Assembly (NCBI GenBank): GCA_032622095.1
Contig: CP136066.1
Span: 53,226,609 to 53,290,608 of the forward strand
Direction: 5' to 3'
Length of the DNA stretch: 64,000 nucleotides
Source: Siphonodentalium dalli
Lineage: Eukaryota; Mollusca; Scaphopoda; Gadilida; Siphonodentaliidae
The translations under genes and the position numbers were made by a program. The notes beneath the pieces are model-generated. The model was not told where the DNA came from. It made no database searches and saw only the letters and a program-made list of their open reading frames with translations. Positions 45,137 to 54,663 of this stretch are shown in pieces; positions within the stretch are counted from its first letter, which is position 1; every line of letters begins with the position of its first letter.

Positions 45137-45666
45137 TGCACAGTACTTCACATCATGTTTATTATAAAGCATGTACCTGCATGTACTGTCATGGGAAGCA
45201 TAATTTAAATCATGATTTGCAAGCATGCATTAGAAGCTATCAGCATTCATCTGCACACATCAATGTGGAATAAATATACAGAAAACATGGTCAAATTGAC
45301 AATTTATCTAATTCTGACGACTACAAATTAGCGGAAGCTTGAGCTTAACAATGACGCACAATTTCTTTGTTTTGCCGCCACGAATTGAACTGATAAAACA
45401 GAGTTAAGCCCGTTTGCGAAACTTTGAAATTAATGGATTTCGAAATGTCAACCAAATACAATGGAGCTACATCCCTTGGAAACCTCTTTATTCTGAATTA
45501 TATAATGCGTCTTTGTTAAAGATACAATCGTCAGCGAATGTTCATTGTGATGCATTTATACAGAAGACTTTGTGCGTTCTTGTCCGATTGGAAGTCACAC
45601 AACAACAACAACCATAAGCGTATTGTTCTACGCGATGTAAAATGATGATTTGAATCGATTATTTTT

Positions 45667-46196
45667 GTTGTGAGATTATTCAAGGGTTGCAAGGAATGTC
45701 ACTCGACTGAGGGTAGGTTCTTAAAACCACTGGTATGCATGCAGGCGATGACACGTCCTGAATACATATTGTGGAGTATGATACAAGATCTCTACTGTAG
45801 TGTCAACTAAAATATAGAAGTAATAGGTAGCCTGACGGCGGAAAGTTTTTAAAGGTCCCAATCACAAATAGGCTGTGTATACCCATTGAGAACCGTGGTG
45901 GGGCGTACTGCAAAAGGTCCAAAATGTAACTATATTAAAATCACAGCAGAAACACCGTCACCACAGTTAACAAATGGGAGAAAATATAATCGTAACCTGA
46001 TGTTGGGCTATTACAAATTTTGAAAGTAATTTGGATAGCTAGCAAAGGGCCAAGAGAAATTTTAGCCAAAGGGTTCAATTTGGATTTGATAGTATACATG
46101 TGTGTTGTAACAGCAGAATAAAGAAATGTGTGCTTAAGTAGTGTGAAAAGATGTGTCTTGTGTTAAAATCAAAATTTTCATCGACGTTATCTTCAG
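45667..46196. other. Non-coding, single-copy junction region
   Basis: Sequence between segment A and the candidate exon. It is absent next to segment B. No gene is recognised. Confidence 0.35.
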
Positions 46197-46325
46197 TTAC
46201 ATATCTCGGTGACGAATCTTCTAAGCGAAGAACCGCCGTTTTTCGGGACGAAAATGCAAGAAACTAGCTCCGAGATCGTCCCCTGGACGTGTGGCCCAGC
46301 AACATCGACTAAAGAACCGCATCAG
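46197..46325 (+). CDS. Candidate 43-codon internal exon, unrecognised
   Basis: A 129-nt block, visibly GC-richer (about 53%) than its surroundings, lies between an acceptor-like 'gttatcttcag' and a donor-like CAG|GTGACG. The + frame is open with phase 0 at both ends. The peptide is rich in Pro, Glu, Thr and Ser with one Cys and has no recognised domain. The splice sites are only fair, and the block could equally be a conserved piece of a mobile element; the frame also runs on past the donor to 46418. Confidence 0.3.
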
Positions 46326-46981
46326 GTGACGATATCCAACAAAGTTACACGGGGAACTAACCTTACATGTATGACAAACAAGGTTTTGCGTATAAGACTG
46401 ATAGATTTATATGGGTAAATATCGATTAATTTTGATGTAATCGATTAGGATGTAAACAGGTATTATTACATAGAATCAATGATAAAATAATGGTTCATTT
46501 TATATAAATTGATGTATGGATGAGATGATTAAAGCCATCGTGCAGTTGATGGAAGATTGCGCGTAGTAATCACACATATGGATAAGGTTTCATACAACAT
46601 TCGAAAGATCCACGTAATATACTTGAAAAGTAGCCAGAGTGGAGAAATCATCATCGAATAAATCAGTATTAAATTTTTGCGTGAATGCATCCATAACTAT
46701 CAGGAAAATGATCAAGAATCAAGGATACTTAAAAAAACATTAAGAAGATAAACTGTGGTTTATATTTACCAGTAAATCCTATCAAATATCCAAACGAACG
46801 CGACTTAACACATGGAAATTGAACAGAGTTACGAGACTTCAAAACGTGGGAACTTTCGAAAATGGCAGAGGTCTGAACACGAAGGATGTAACGTGCGGTG
46901 TCGCACGCGAAATTCAAAAGGAGCCGGTGCCAAATTCTAAAAATAGGACGATGGTCGACGATGGCGGAGTTAATGCGTATG

Positions 46982-47449
46982 TTACATGGGTGAAGTGAAA
47001 TCTATGTCTGAAAATAAATAATAATGATACAATCTGTATAACACTTTCTTTCTGAGTTCATGGTTCATAGAAGTGAGAACTCTCCTGCACAATCTGTCTT
47101 GTGGACAGGAAATGTTTACAATAATTCGACTGGTCACCTTATATATAAAGACGTTGAATTGAGTGATAAGACGGAAATCGATGGTACTGTATCTGCTGCC
47201 AACATATAAATGAATAAGAGTGCTACCATTCCTGACTCTATGTAATTTATACACATTATTATATTGGTCGAAACATTGTAAAAAGTCCGGAACAGAAAGA
47301 ATCCTTGTGAGGTTCAATGGCTGTAAATCTTCGGGTGTCAGGTATAAAACAGTCGTCTTACCGACATTAGATAGGTGGCAGAACACTTCATTTTCCCAAC
47401 TGGAAAGAGACATCTGTATGTGAGAACACACAGGAGTGATACAGTACAT
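46982..47449 (-). CDS. 155-codon ORF downstream of the Penelope-like RT
   Basis: ATG at 47449, 158 nt after the RT stop at 47608 and on the same strand. The product is aromatic- and Cys-containing, with no transmembrane helix or signal peptide. Residues 66-68 (VYK), 82-84 (YVG) and R93 loosely recall the GIY-x(n)-YIG-R layout of the endonuclease that normally follows RT in Penelope elements, but spacing and context are weak. It could be a diverged endonuclease remnant separated from RT by a stop, a second ORF of the element, or chance. It is single-copy here because the second RT copy is truncated before this point. Confidence 0.3.
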   Translation of the reverse strand: MYCITPVCSHIQMSLSSWENEVFCHLSNVGKTTVLYLTPEDLQPLNLTRILSVPDFLQCFDQYNNVYKLHRVRNGSTLIHLYVGSRYSTIDFRLITQFNVFIYKVTSRIIVNISCPQDRLCRRVLTSMNHELRKKVLYRLYHYYLFSDIDFTSPM

Positions 47450-47607
47450 TATACGATCGAGTTGTAAATTTTTTTAGGAATTATAATAGGTGTACAGGTA
47501 ATCCAGAGACTAAAACTTTATGATTTCATTAAAGATGTATGGTGGATTCCCGACAAGACGGCGTGCTATAAGTTATATATGATGATAAAATATATATAGA
47601 AAATATT

Positions 47608-50097
47608 CTATAAGTAGTGGGATAGCTTTCTGTGTAGCCGTTTCTTAGTAAGTAAAATGGTATGGAGTTTGGTGCCAACTTTATGGCAAAATCGAACATT
47701 AGCAGGTAATTTCATTAAATTACGTGCCCTTTTATGGTTATTGGTAGACTTAGAGAATAGTACCGGTACATATACAGTAGATGGAGTATCATTAGATAGG
47801 GAAGTGCCACCCAAATTTCGAGGAGAAGCGCCTGTACTGGCGATCTGAGAAGCATGTAATGAACTATCTAAAGGTCGCGTACCACTTGTGCTAGCTGGTA
47901 CCCATCCAAATTCTTTCTTAAAAATGACATCATAAGGGATGATTTGTTTAATGACAAGCGGTTCAGGGTAGCCACATCTAGTGAGTCTGATAAGAAATAG
48001 GCTAATGTAATAAAGGTAATCATCTCTACACGAAGAGTGTCTAAAGTAACGGTGGCACTCTGCTTTAATAATACCGACAAATACACCAATAGGATGGTCA
48101 CTCTCGAAATGAGTGTACGGGTATGTATTAAAAGGCTTTTGGTAAAGGCCTACATGCAAGCCTTGGTTATAAAATAGTTCATGATTAATGCTAAAGGTTA
48201 TATCAAGGAAATCAACCGTAAACTTGCTCACTGATACATCCAAATTAATATGTTTAGGGTAGGCATCACGCAATCCATTAAGAATAGTCAACAATGATTC
48301 ATATTTCACATCAACGAACAAGATGCCATCATCTATATATCTCAAAAAGATTTTAATAGGTTCCACTAGCGGAACATTTTGGAACATATAGTATTCACAC
48401 CTAAGCAAGATGACATTTGCGGCTTGTGCCGAGACGAAACTGCCCATGGCGAGCCCCTGTGTCTGCAGGTACAGATGTTTAAAGCCAACATGGAAAAATG
48501 CATAATCTTGGATGAACTTGAAAAGGTCAACCATGAAGTTAAAGTGGGTATCATCAATATCTAAAATATGGCGAATAAACTCAAGTGCATCATACATATC
48601 AGAGTTTCGAATAGCCGTATACAAAGACTGAAAGTCTGAACTGATAAACCAGTAGTTATTGAGTTGTTCTGGTGTTACATTAAGCGATTTAAATTCGTGG
48701 ATGGCGTGCAATGAATCTTTACATATGGTCCAAGTAATGTTATTTCTGTCAAAATGGTTATGCAACGCTGCCAAATAATTCTCTAACATATGTCCTAAAA
48801 TACGTGAGGCACAAGTATTCACATTCGAATGCGCGTTGATAATAGGACGGCCAGTCAAACTGGTTTCCACTTTGGGGGAGGGGAAAACTTTCAGTTTATG
48901 AACTTTAGGAGTAATATTTAAAGAAGGAATAATAATATCCGCAGGTTTAACTGCTAGGATTTTATCTAAAATAATTTGTTCAATAGTAGTATCCCTGTAC
49001 TTAAAGGCTATGTAGCGAAGGCGTTTAACACCTTCATCAATGATATGATTTATACTGCTATAATCATGTAAACTGTATGTAGATGTATCGCTAAGTTGGC
49101 GCCGGTATTCTTTGGCATACCAAGCTGTAGTATTAATAGAGATACCCAGCGATTTATCACTGGGTGATATGATAACACCAGGGTGGTTAGCATAAAGGTT
49201 TAAGGTTTCATTTTCAAATGGAGATATATTCTTAAATGTGAGATAATTATCCCCAGGCCACGAGTTGGTAAATCGATCTATCTTGACAATACTGTCTAAT
49301 GTGTCATTAACAAAAGTTGGTGGTAAACCTGGATGGTTAACATGCGTATACAACAATGTATTGTGTGATTTTAATGGATGAACATTATGTGGAGACATAA
49401 GATTAATCGTTTTACGATTACATGTTTCAAGAGCATCATAACACATGGTTTTCAACCCGGTAACTTGTATTTCCGGGGTGATTAACGGAGTAGGAATGAA
49501 GTTGGCACCTCGTCCTAACGTAGAAATCAAGTTCTCCGGCAAACGCCAAGGTACAAAGTTAAAGACCTTCTCGCGCGTCGTAATATATTCCTTGTTAAGC
49601 ATAAACAAATAGGAATCTAGTGTCCGCATGTGGGATCGATAGCCGAGATTATGAAATAATAAAGATGGCAATGCATCTGACAATTTAACGATAGAAGACA
49701 TCTCACTGTACTGTGATTGGCTGAATGTGGAATGATGGTAATATACACTAAGATTACTCCCAATATCATGTAATTCTTTAACTGTATCCATATATAGAGA
49801 TAAGTTTACATTAAAATCTTTAATATGATTGTTCAATATATCAAATGAGTCATCAAGGGTTGATTGGGTTACATTATTAACATATGTACATTTGATGTCA
49901 GAGTATTTTGGAAAAATGCTCTCATAAGTAAGGATAACATCTTGTCTCCTAGAGGAGGAAAGGTCTAACAATGCATAAGTGTAAGGATCATGAATATGTC
50001 TCTGTAACAACTTGATGCGTTCTTCGAAATTGCTAACATTTTCTTTAAATGCCGATGCACACATTTCAGGATGGTTAAAAAACCGAAAATATGCCAT
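47608..50097 (-). CDS. Penelope-like reverse transcriptase, copy 1 (829 aa)
   Basis: Uninterrupted ORF for a retroelement RT that copies RNA into DNA. Penelope-family hallmarks appear in order: 'ENLISTLGRGANFIPTP' (187-203), 'ISPSDKSLGISI' (310-321), 'ITPKVHK' then 'GRPI' (417-420), motif A 'SSDFQSLYTAI' with D488, motif B 'QGLAMGSFVSAQ' (547-558), motif C 'YIDD' (587-590), 'FLDITF' (630-635), and the thumb-like 'HRYFRHSS...LTRCGYP' block (682-710). The catalytic Asp residues are intact. The C-terminal ~90 residues are Ser/Thr- and Lys-rich. Neither end carries a GIY-YIG endonuclease, so this is either an endonuclease-lacking element or one whose domain lies outside the ORF. The ATG at 50097 is the first in frame. 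Intact coding over 2.5 kb suggests recent activity. Confidence 0.88.
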   Translation of the reverse strand: MAYFRFFNHPEMCASAFKENVSNFEERIKLLQRHIHDPYTYALLDLSSSRRQDVILTYESIFPKYSDIKCTYVNNVTQSTLDDSFDILNNHIKDFNVNLSLYMDTVKELHDIGSNLSVYYHHSTFSQSQYSEMSSIVKLSDALPSLLFHNLGYRSHMRTLDSYLFMLNKEYITTREKVFNFVPWRLPENLISTLGRGANFIPTPLITPEIQVTGLKTMCYDALETCNRKTINLMSPHNVHPLKSHNTLLYTHVNHPGLPPTFVNDTLDSIVKIDRFTNSWPGDNYLTFKNISPFENETLNLYANHPGVIISPSDKSLGISINTTAWYAKEYRRQLSDTSTYSLHDYSSINHIIDEGVKRLRYIAFKYRDTTIEQIILDKILAVKPADIIIPSLNITPKVHKLKVFPSPKVETSLTGRPIINAHSNVNTCASRILGHMLENYLAALHNHFDRNNITWTICKDSLHAIHEFKSLNVTPEQLNNYWFISSDFQSLYTAIRNSDMYDALEFIRHILDIDDTHFNFMVDLFKFIQDYAFFHVGFKHLYLQTQGLAMGSFVSAQAANVILLRCEYYMFQNVPLVEPIKIFLRYIDDGILFVDVKYESLLTILNGLRDAYPKHINLDVSVSKFTVDFLDITFSINHELFYNQGLHVGLYQKPFNTYPYTHFESDHPIGVFVGIIKAECHRYFRHSSCRDDYLYYISLFLIRLTRCGYPEPLVIKQIIPYDVIFKKEFGWVPASTSGTRPLDSSLHASQIASTGASPRNLGGTSLSNDTPSTVYVPVLFSKSTNNHKRARNLMKLPANVRFCHKVGTKLHTILLTKKRLHRKLSHYL

Positions 50098-50793
50098 GCT
50101 GGAAAAATGAGTAAGGTAGTGGTTAATATGGTGCTGTGTAATTGTATAGAAACCATAACTATGATTCTATGGAATGCGGGTATTGTGCAGGAGGAAAATA
50201 TGGACATGAGTGTGATATGAGTGGGTGAAAACCCATATCATGGATCTAATGCCATAATACATGCAAACAAACAGGTGCACGGGCGAAACCTGGCCAATTA
50301 CGATAGCAGAGAGATATCATGCGACAATGTCAATGATGTACAATATTGATAACTTAAAATTAATTTGAGGATTAATTAACTCATATGAATGTGGAATAGA
50401 ATATATTTATAGGTGACGATTGTGTTCTGGACACCTAAAATAAAATGATATGATCACTCGCCAATGAGGAATGCCAAATTATTAGAATATATTTATAGGT
50501 GATGGTTGTGTAATAGGGTTAAATCAAGTAATCACTCGTGAATGAGAGAAAACATTTCAACTAAGATATAATTATAGGTGATGATTGCATTAGGGTCTAT
50601 TGAGATTAAATAACGCAATCACTCGTCGATGAGAGATGACATGTAATTAGATTATATTTCTAGGTGAAAATGTTTTAGGGGTATTGAAAGTCCCTTAAGT
50701 TTAAATGGATATAAGGGATAGAATATGCAAATAATCAGTAACCCTAAAACTTAAATCAAGTGATTACTCGTCAATTACTTCATACGTAAAAGT
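50098..50793 (-). repeat. Upstream region of Penelope copy 1 with ~85-bp hairpin-bearing repeats
   Basis: From about 50395 to 50690, units of 80-90 bp begin 'aggtgat(g/c)(a/g)ttg' and contain '(g)caatcactcgtc(a/g)atga' about 55 bp later. GTGATTG-type and CAATCAC-type segments within a unit can pair. An identical stretch up to 54267 precedes copy 2. Confidence 0.65.
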
Positions 50794-50820
50794 GACACAA
50801 GTTTCATGTAGGCATCTCAG
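50794..50820 (-). ncRNA. Weak hammerhead-like motif
   Basis: On the minus strand, CTGA-GA then a 2-bp stem, 'tGAAAC', a four-base loop and GTC recall the hammerhead ribozyme core, known from the pseudo-LTRs of Penelope elements. The core lacks one base (CTGAGA instead of CTGANGA), and stem I pairs over only about three bases. Probably a decayed ribozyme or coincidence. Confidence 0.15.
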
Positions 50821-51417
50821 CTACTGCCAGCAAAAACATCGTGTAGATCGTTACATCGGAAAGAATGTAAAAATGGATACATCCCTCTTGAAAGATTCTG
50901 TGGAAGGCGTGCGCAAAGCAGGAGGAGAATATGGATATGAGCATCGTGTGCACGGGTGAAGACACACGTCATGGATTTAAAGCCATAATAAAGGGAAAAC
51001 AGTCAGGTACATGGGCGTTACCCGTTCAGGTGCGATAGTGAAATTATAACTGGTATACCGTATAACAAAATGAGTTCAATCAGTGAGCATACAATTATCA
51101 GGTATTTAAAGTAACATATATTGGATAAAATCAAGTAATCACCGGTCAATGAGAAATACCATAGTGGGGTGTATATGCGGGTAATGACTGTGTTAGAGTT
51201 CAATCGAGTGATCACTCGTCAATGAGAAAAGTCATATTAGTAAGACTATGTTTATAGGTGATCATTGTAAGGGTTATAGAAATTAAATATTGTAATCACT
51301 CGTCAATGAGAAATACAAATTATTATAATTATCTCAGGTGGTGATTGCATTAGGGAATATCAAGTGCATCATGTTTGAATTACCAACATGGATGGGAATT
51401 TTATATATATATATGAA
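50821..51417 (-). repeat. Second, diverged Penelope upstream repeat block
   Basis: 50919-51060 resembles 50188-50330 ('caggagga(a/g)aatatgga(c/t)atgag', 'gccataata', 'caggt(g/a)ca(c/t)gggcg') at about 70%. 51120-51360 holds more 'aatcactcgtcaatgagaaa' units. This is compatible with a tandem pseudo-LTR arrangement or the remains of another Penelope copy. No ORF. Confidence 0.55.
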
Positions 51418-53598
51418 TTATAAGTGGTTTGGATAAAAGTCAATCAAGGGATCAATAGTCAATGAGTTCACAAGATATGGTGCTGCTAAGTTCGACGTGG
51501 ATATTATGCGAATGCAGTTACTCGTAATCGCTTCGCTGCGCACCGCGATTACTTCGCCGCCCCCGAGATTGGCCCGTGATTTAGCGCCCACCCTCAGACC
51601 CCCCTCGAAATGAGTGTACGAGTATGTATTAAAAGGCTTTTGGTAAAGGCCTACATGCAAGCCTTGGTTATAAAATAGTTCATGATTAATGCTAAAGGTT
51701 ATATCAAGGAAATCAACCTTAAACTTGCTCACTGATACATCCAAATTAATATGTTTAGGGTAGGCATCACGTAATCCATTAAGAATAGTCAACAATGATT
51801 CATATTTCACATCAACGAACAAGATGCCATCATCTATATATCTCAAAAAGATTTTAATAGGTTCCACTAGCGGAACATTTTGGAACATATAGTATTCACA
51901 CCTAAGCAAGATGACATTTGCGGCTTGTGCCGAGACGAAACTGCCCATGGCGAGCCCCTGTGTCTGCAGGTACAGATGTTTAACGCCAACATGGAAAAAT
52001 GCATAATCTTGGATGAACTTGAAAAGGTCAACCGTGAAGTTAAAGTGGGTATCATCAATATCTAAAATATGGCGAATAAACTCAAGTGCATCATACATAT
52101 CAGAGTTTCGAATAGCCGTATACAAAGACTGAAAGTCTGAACTGATAAACCAGTAGTTATTGAGTTGTTCTGGTGTTACATTAAGCGATTTAAATTCGTG
52201 GATGGCGTGCAATGAATCTTTACATATGGTCCAAGTAATGTTATTTCTGTCAAAATGGTTATGCAACGCTGCCAAATAATTCTCTAACATATGTCCTAAA
52301 ATACGTGAGGCACAAGTATTCACATTCGAATGCGCGTTGATAATAGGACGGCCAGTCAAACTGGTTTCCACTTTGGGGGAGGGGAAAACTTTCAGTTTAT
52401 GAACTTTAGGAGTAATATTTAAAGAAGGAATAATAATATCCGCAGGTTTAACTGCTAGGATTTTATCTAAAATAATTTGTTCAATAGTAGTATCCCTGTA
52501 CTTAAAGGCTATGTAGCGAAGGCGTTTAACACCTTCATCAATGATATGATTTATACTGCTATAATCATGTAAACTGTATGTAGATGTATCGCTAAGTTGG
52601 CGCCGGTATTCTTTGGCATACCAAGCTGTAGTATTAATAGAGATACCCAGCGATTTATCACTGGGTGATATGATAACACCAGGGTGGTTAGCATAAAGGT
52701 TTAAGGTTTCATTTTCAAATGGAGATATATTCTTAAATGTGAGATAATTATCCCCAGGCCACGAGTTGGTAAATCGATCTATCTTGACAATACTGTCTAA
52801 TGTGTCATTAACAAAAGTTGGTGGTAAACCTGGATGGTTAACATGCGTATACAACAATGTATTGTGTGATTTTAATGGATGAACATTATGTGGAGACATA
52901 AGATTAATCGTTTTACGATTACATGTTTCAAGAGCATCATAACACATGGTTTTCAACCCGGTAACTTGTATTTCCGGGGTGATTAACGGAGTAGGAATGA
53001 AGTTGGCACCTCGTCCTAACGTAGAAATCAAGTTCTCCGGCAAACGCCAAGGTACAAAGTTAAAGACCTTCTCGCGCGTCGTAATATATTCCTTGTTAAG
53101 CATAAACAAATAGGAATCTAGTGTCCGCATGTGGGATCGATAGCCGAGATTATGAAATAATAAAGATGGCAATGCATCTGACAATTTAACGATAGAAGAC
53201 ATCTCACTGTACTGTGATTGGCTGAATGTGGAATGATGGGAATATACACTAAGATTACTCCCAATATCATGTAATTCTTTAACTGTATCCATATATAGAG
53301 ATAAGTTTACATTAAAATCTTTAATATGATTGTTCAATATATCAAATGAGTCACCAAGGGTTGATTGGGTTACATTATTAACATATGTACATTTGATGTC
53401 AGAGTATTTTGGAAAAATGCTCTCATAAGTAAGGATAACATCTTGTCTCCTAGAGGAGGAAAGGTCTAACAATGCATAAGTGTAAGGATCATGAATATGT
53501 CTCTGTAACAACTTGATGCGTTCTTCGAAATTGCTAACATTTTCTTTAAATGCCGATGCACACATTTCAGGATGGTTAAAAAACCGAAAATATGCCAT
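51418..53598 (-). pseudogene. Penelope-like reverse transcriptase, copy 2 (3'-truncated)
   Basis: The first 665 codons (53598-51604) match copy 1 except for six amino-acid changes and keep motif A, QGLAMG and YIDD. At 51604 the match ends inside the segment after 'NTYSYTHFE', before the thumb block. The frame continues for 61 codons into unrelated GC-rich flank and stops at 51418. The thumb and C-terminal region are missing, so activity is doubtful. The homologous tract, 51604-54267, has exactly the same length as 48103-50766 in copy 1 and differs at about eight bases. Confidence 0.85.
51480..51603. other. GC-rich block at the truncation point of Penelope copy 2
   Basis: A block of about 60% GC abuts the truncated RT. 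It contains a perfect 8-bp stem GTAATCGC/GCGATTAC with a 13-base loop (51510-51538). It does not occur elsewhere in the window and looks like the end of an unrelated element or a captured fragment. Confidence 0.5.
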
Positions 53599-54267
53599 GC
53601 TGGAAAAATGAGTAAGGTAGTGGTTAATATGGTGCTGTGTAATTGTATAGAAACCATAACTATGATTCTATGGAATGCGGGTATTGTGCAGGAGGAAAAT
53701 ATGGACATGAGTGTGATATGAGTGGGTGAAAACCCATATCATGGATCTAATGCCATAATACATGCAAACAAACAGGTGCACGGGCGAAACCTGGCCAATT
53801 ACGATAGCAGAGAGATCTCATGCGACAATGTCAATGATGTACAATATTGATAACTTAAAATTAATTTGAGGATTAATTAACTCATATGAATGTGGAATAG
53901 AATATATTTATAGGTGACGATTGTGTTCTGGACACCTAAAATAAAATGATATGATCACTCGCCAATGAGGAATGCCAAATTATTAGAATATATTTATAGG
54001 TGATGGTTGTGTAATAGGGTTAAATCAAGTAATCACTCGTGAATGAGAGAAAACATTTCAACTAAGATATAATTATAGGTGATGATTGCATTAGGGTCTA
54101 TTGAGATTAAATAACGCAATCACTCGTCGATGAGAGATGACATGTAATTAGATTATATTTCTAGGTGAAAATGTTTTAGGGGTATTGAAAGTCCCTTAAG
54201 TTTAAATGGATATAAGGGATAGAATATGCAAATAATCAGTAACCCTAAAACTTAAATCAAGTGATTA
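53599..54267 (-). repeat. Upstream region of Penelope copy 2
   Basis: Nearly identical to 50098-50766 (one difference seen, 'gagatatcatg' against 'gagatctcatg'), including the ~85-bp repeat units. The match stops at 'gtgatta', where segment B begins. Confidence 0.85.
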
Positions 54268-54276
54268 GTTCTTAAT

Positions 54277-54663
54277 AAAGACCTTTCGCAAACATCACTA
54301 TTACGATTACGGATAGGATATATTGTCCTAGTAAGGCTGACACCATCACAATTTACCTACGGTGGCTAATTGGTGAGACGGCATATGCCCTCTTTATTCA
54401 GTTACACATATATTTGATGGAAAAAATAATGTGTGTCTCTTTGAGATCCCAAGTTATTATCCGTGTGTAATACACCACACGGATAATGTTAGAGCGCGTC
54501 CCCAAGCAGGACCGATGGCACATTATTGACACATGTGTGCATATTTAAACTGTGTGTGGTATATTTCGTGAATTTTCGTGAGCATAAGAATCGAATTTTT
54601 GCCGTATATTGGCAGGATATTTTCATATCCGTAATCGTATTCGTGATTTTGCGAAAGGTCTCT
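54277..54663. mobile_element. 387-bp terminal-inverted-repeat MITE (copy B)
   Basis: Copy of 36075-36461 with about six substitutions, one of them in the left terminus (AAAGACC in place of AGAGACC). Confidence 0.75.

Larger units (their letters stand above)
36063..45666. repeat. Segmental duplication, copy A (9.6 kb)
   Basis: Matches 54265-61387 in the same orientation from 'ttagttcttaat' to 'tcgattattttt', about 1% different by eye in the aligned parts. It is longer than copy B because of a 1,242-bp hAT insertion (43895-45136), a ~1.1-kb local duplication plus hAT fragment (41281-42384 region), and ~125 bp near 38755-38880 absent from B. Copy A is flanked on the left by continuous dispersed-repeat sequence, so it appears ancestral. 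No protein-coding gene is recognised. Paired ORFs of 60-95 codons conserved between A and B simply reflect recent duplication. Confidence 0.9.

Noticed and set aside
36063-45666. Segment A/B as a single large transposon
   Set aside because: No terminal repeats or target duplications at the A/B boundaries; the left junction of B shows only 3-bp microhomology.
47220-47423. Plus-strand 67-codon ORF
   Set aside because: Shadow of the minus-strand ORF downstream of the Penelope RT.
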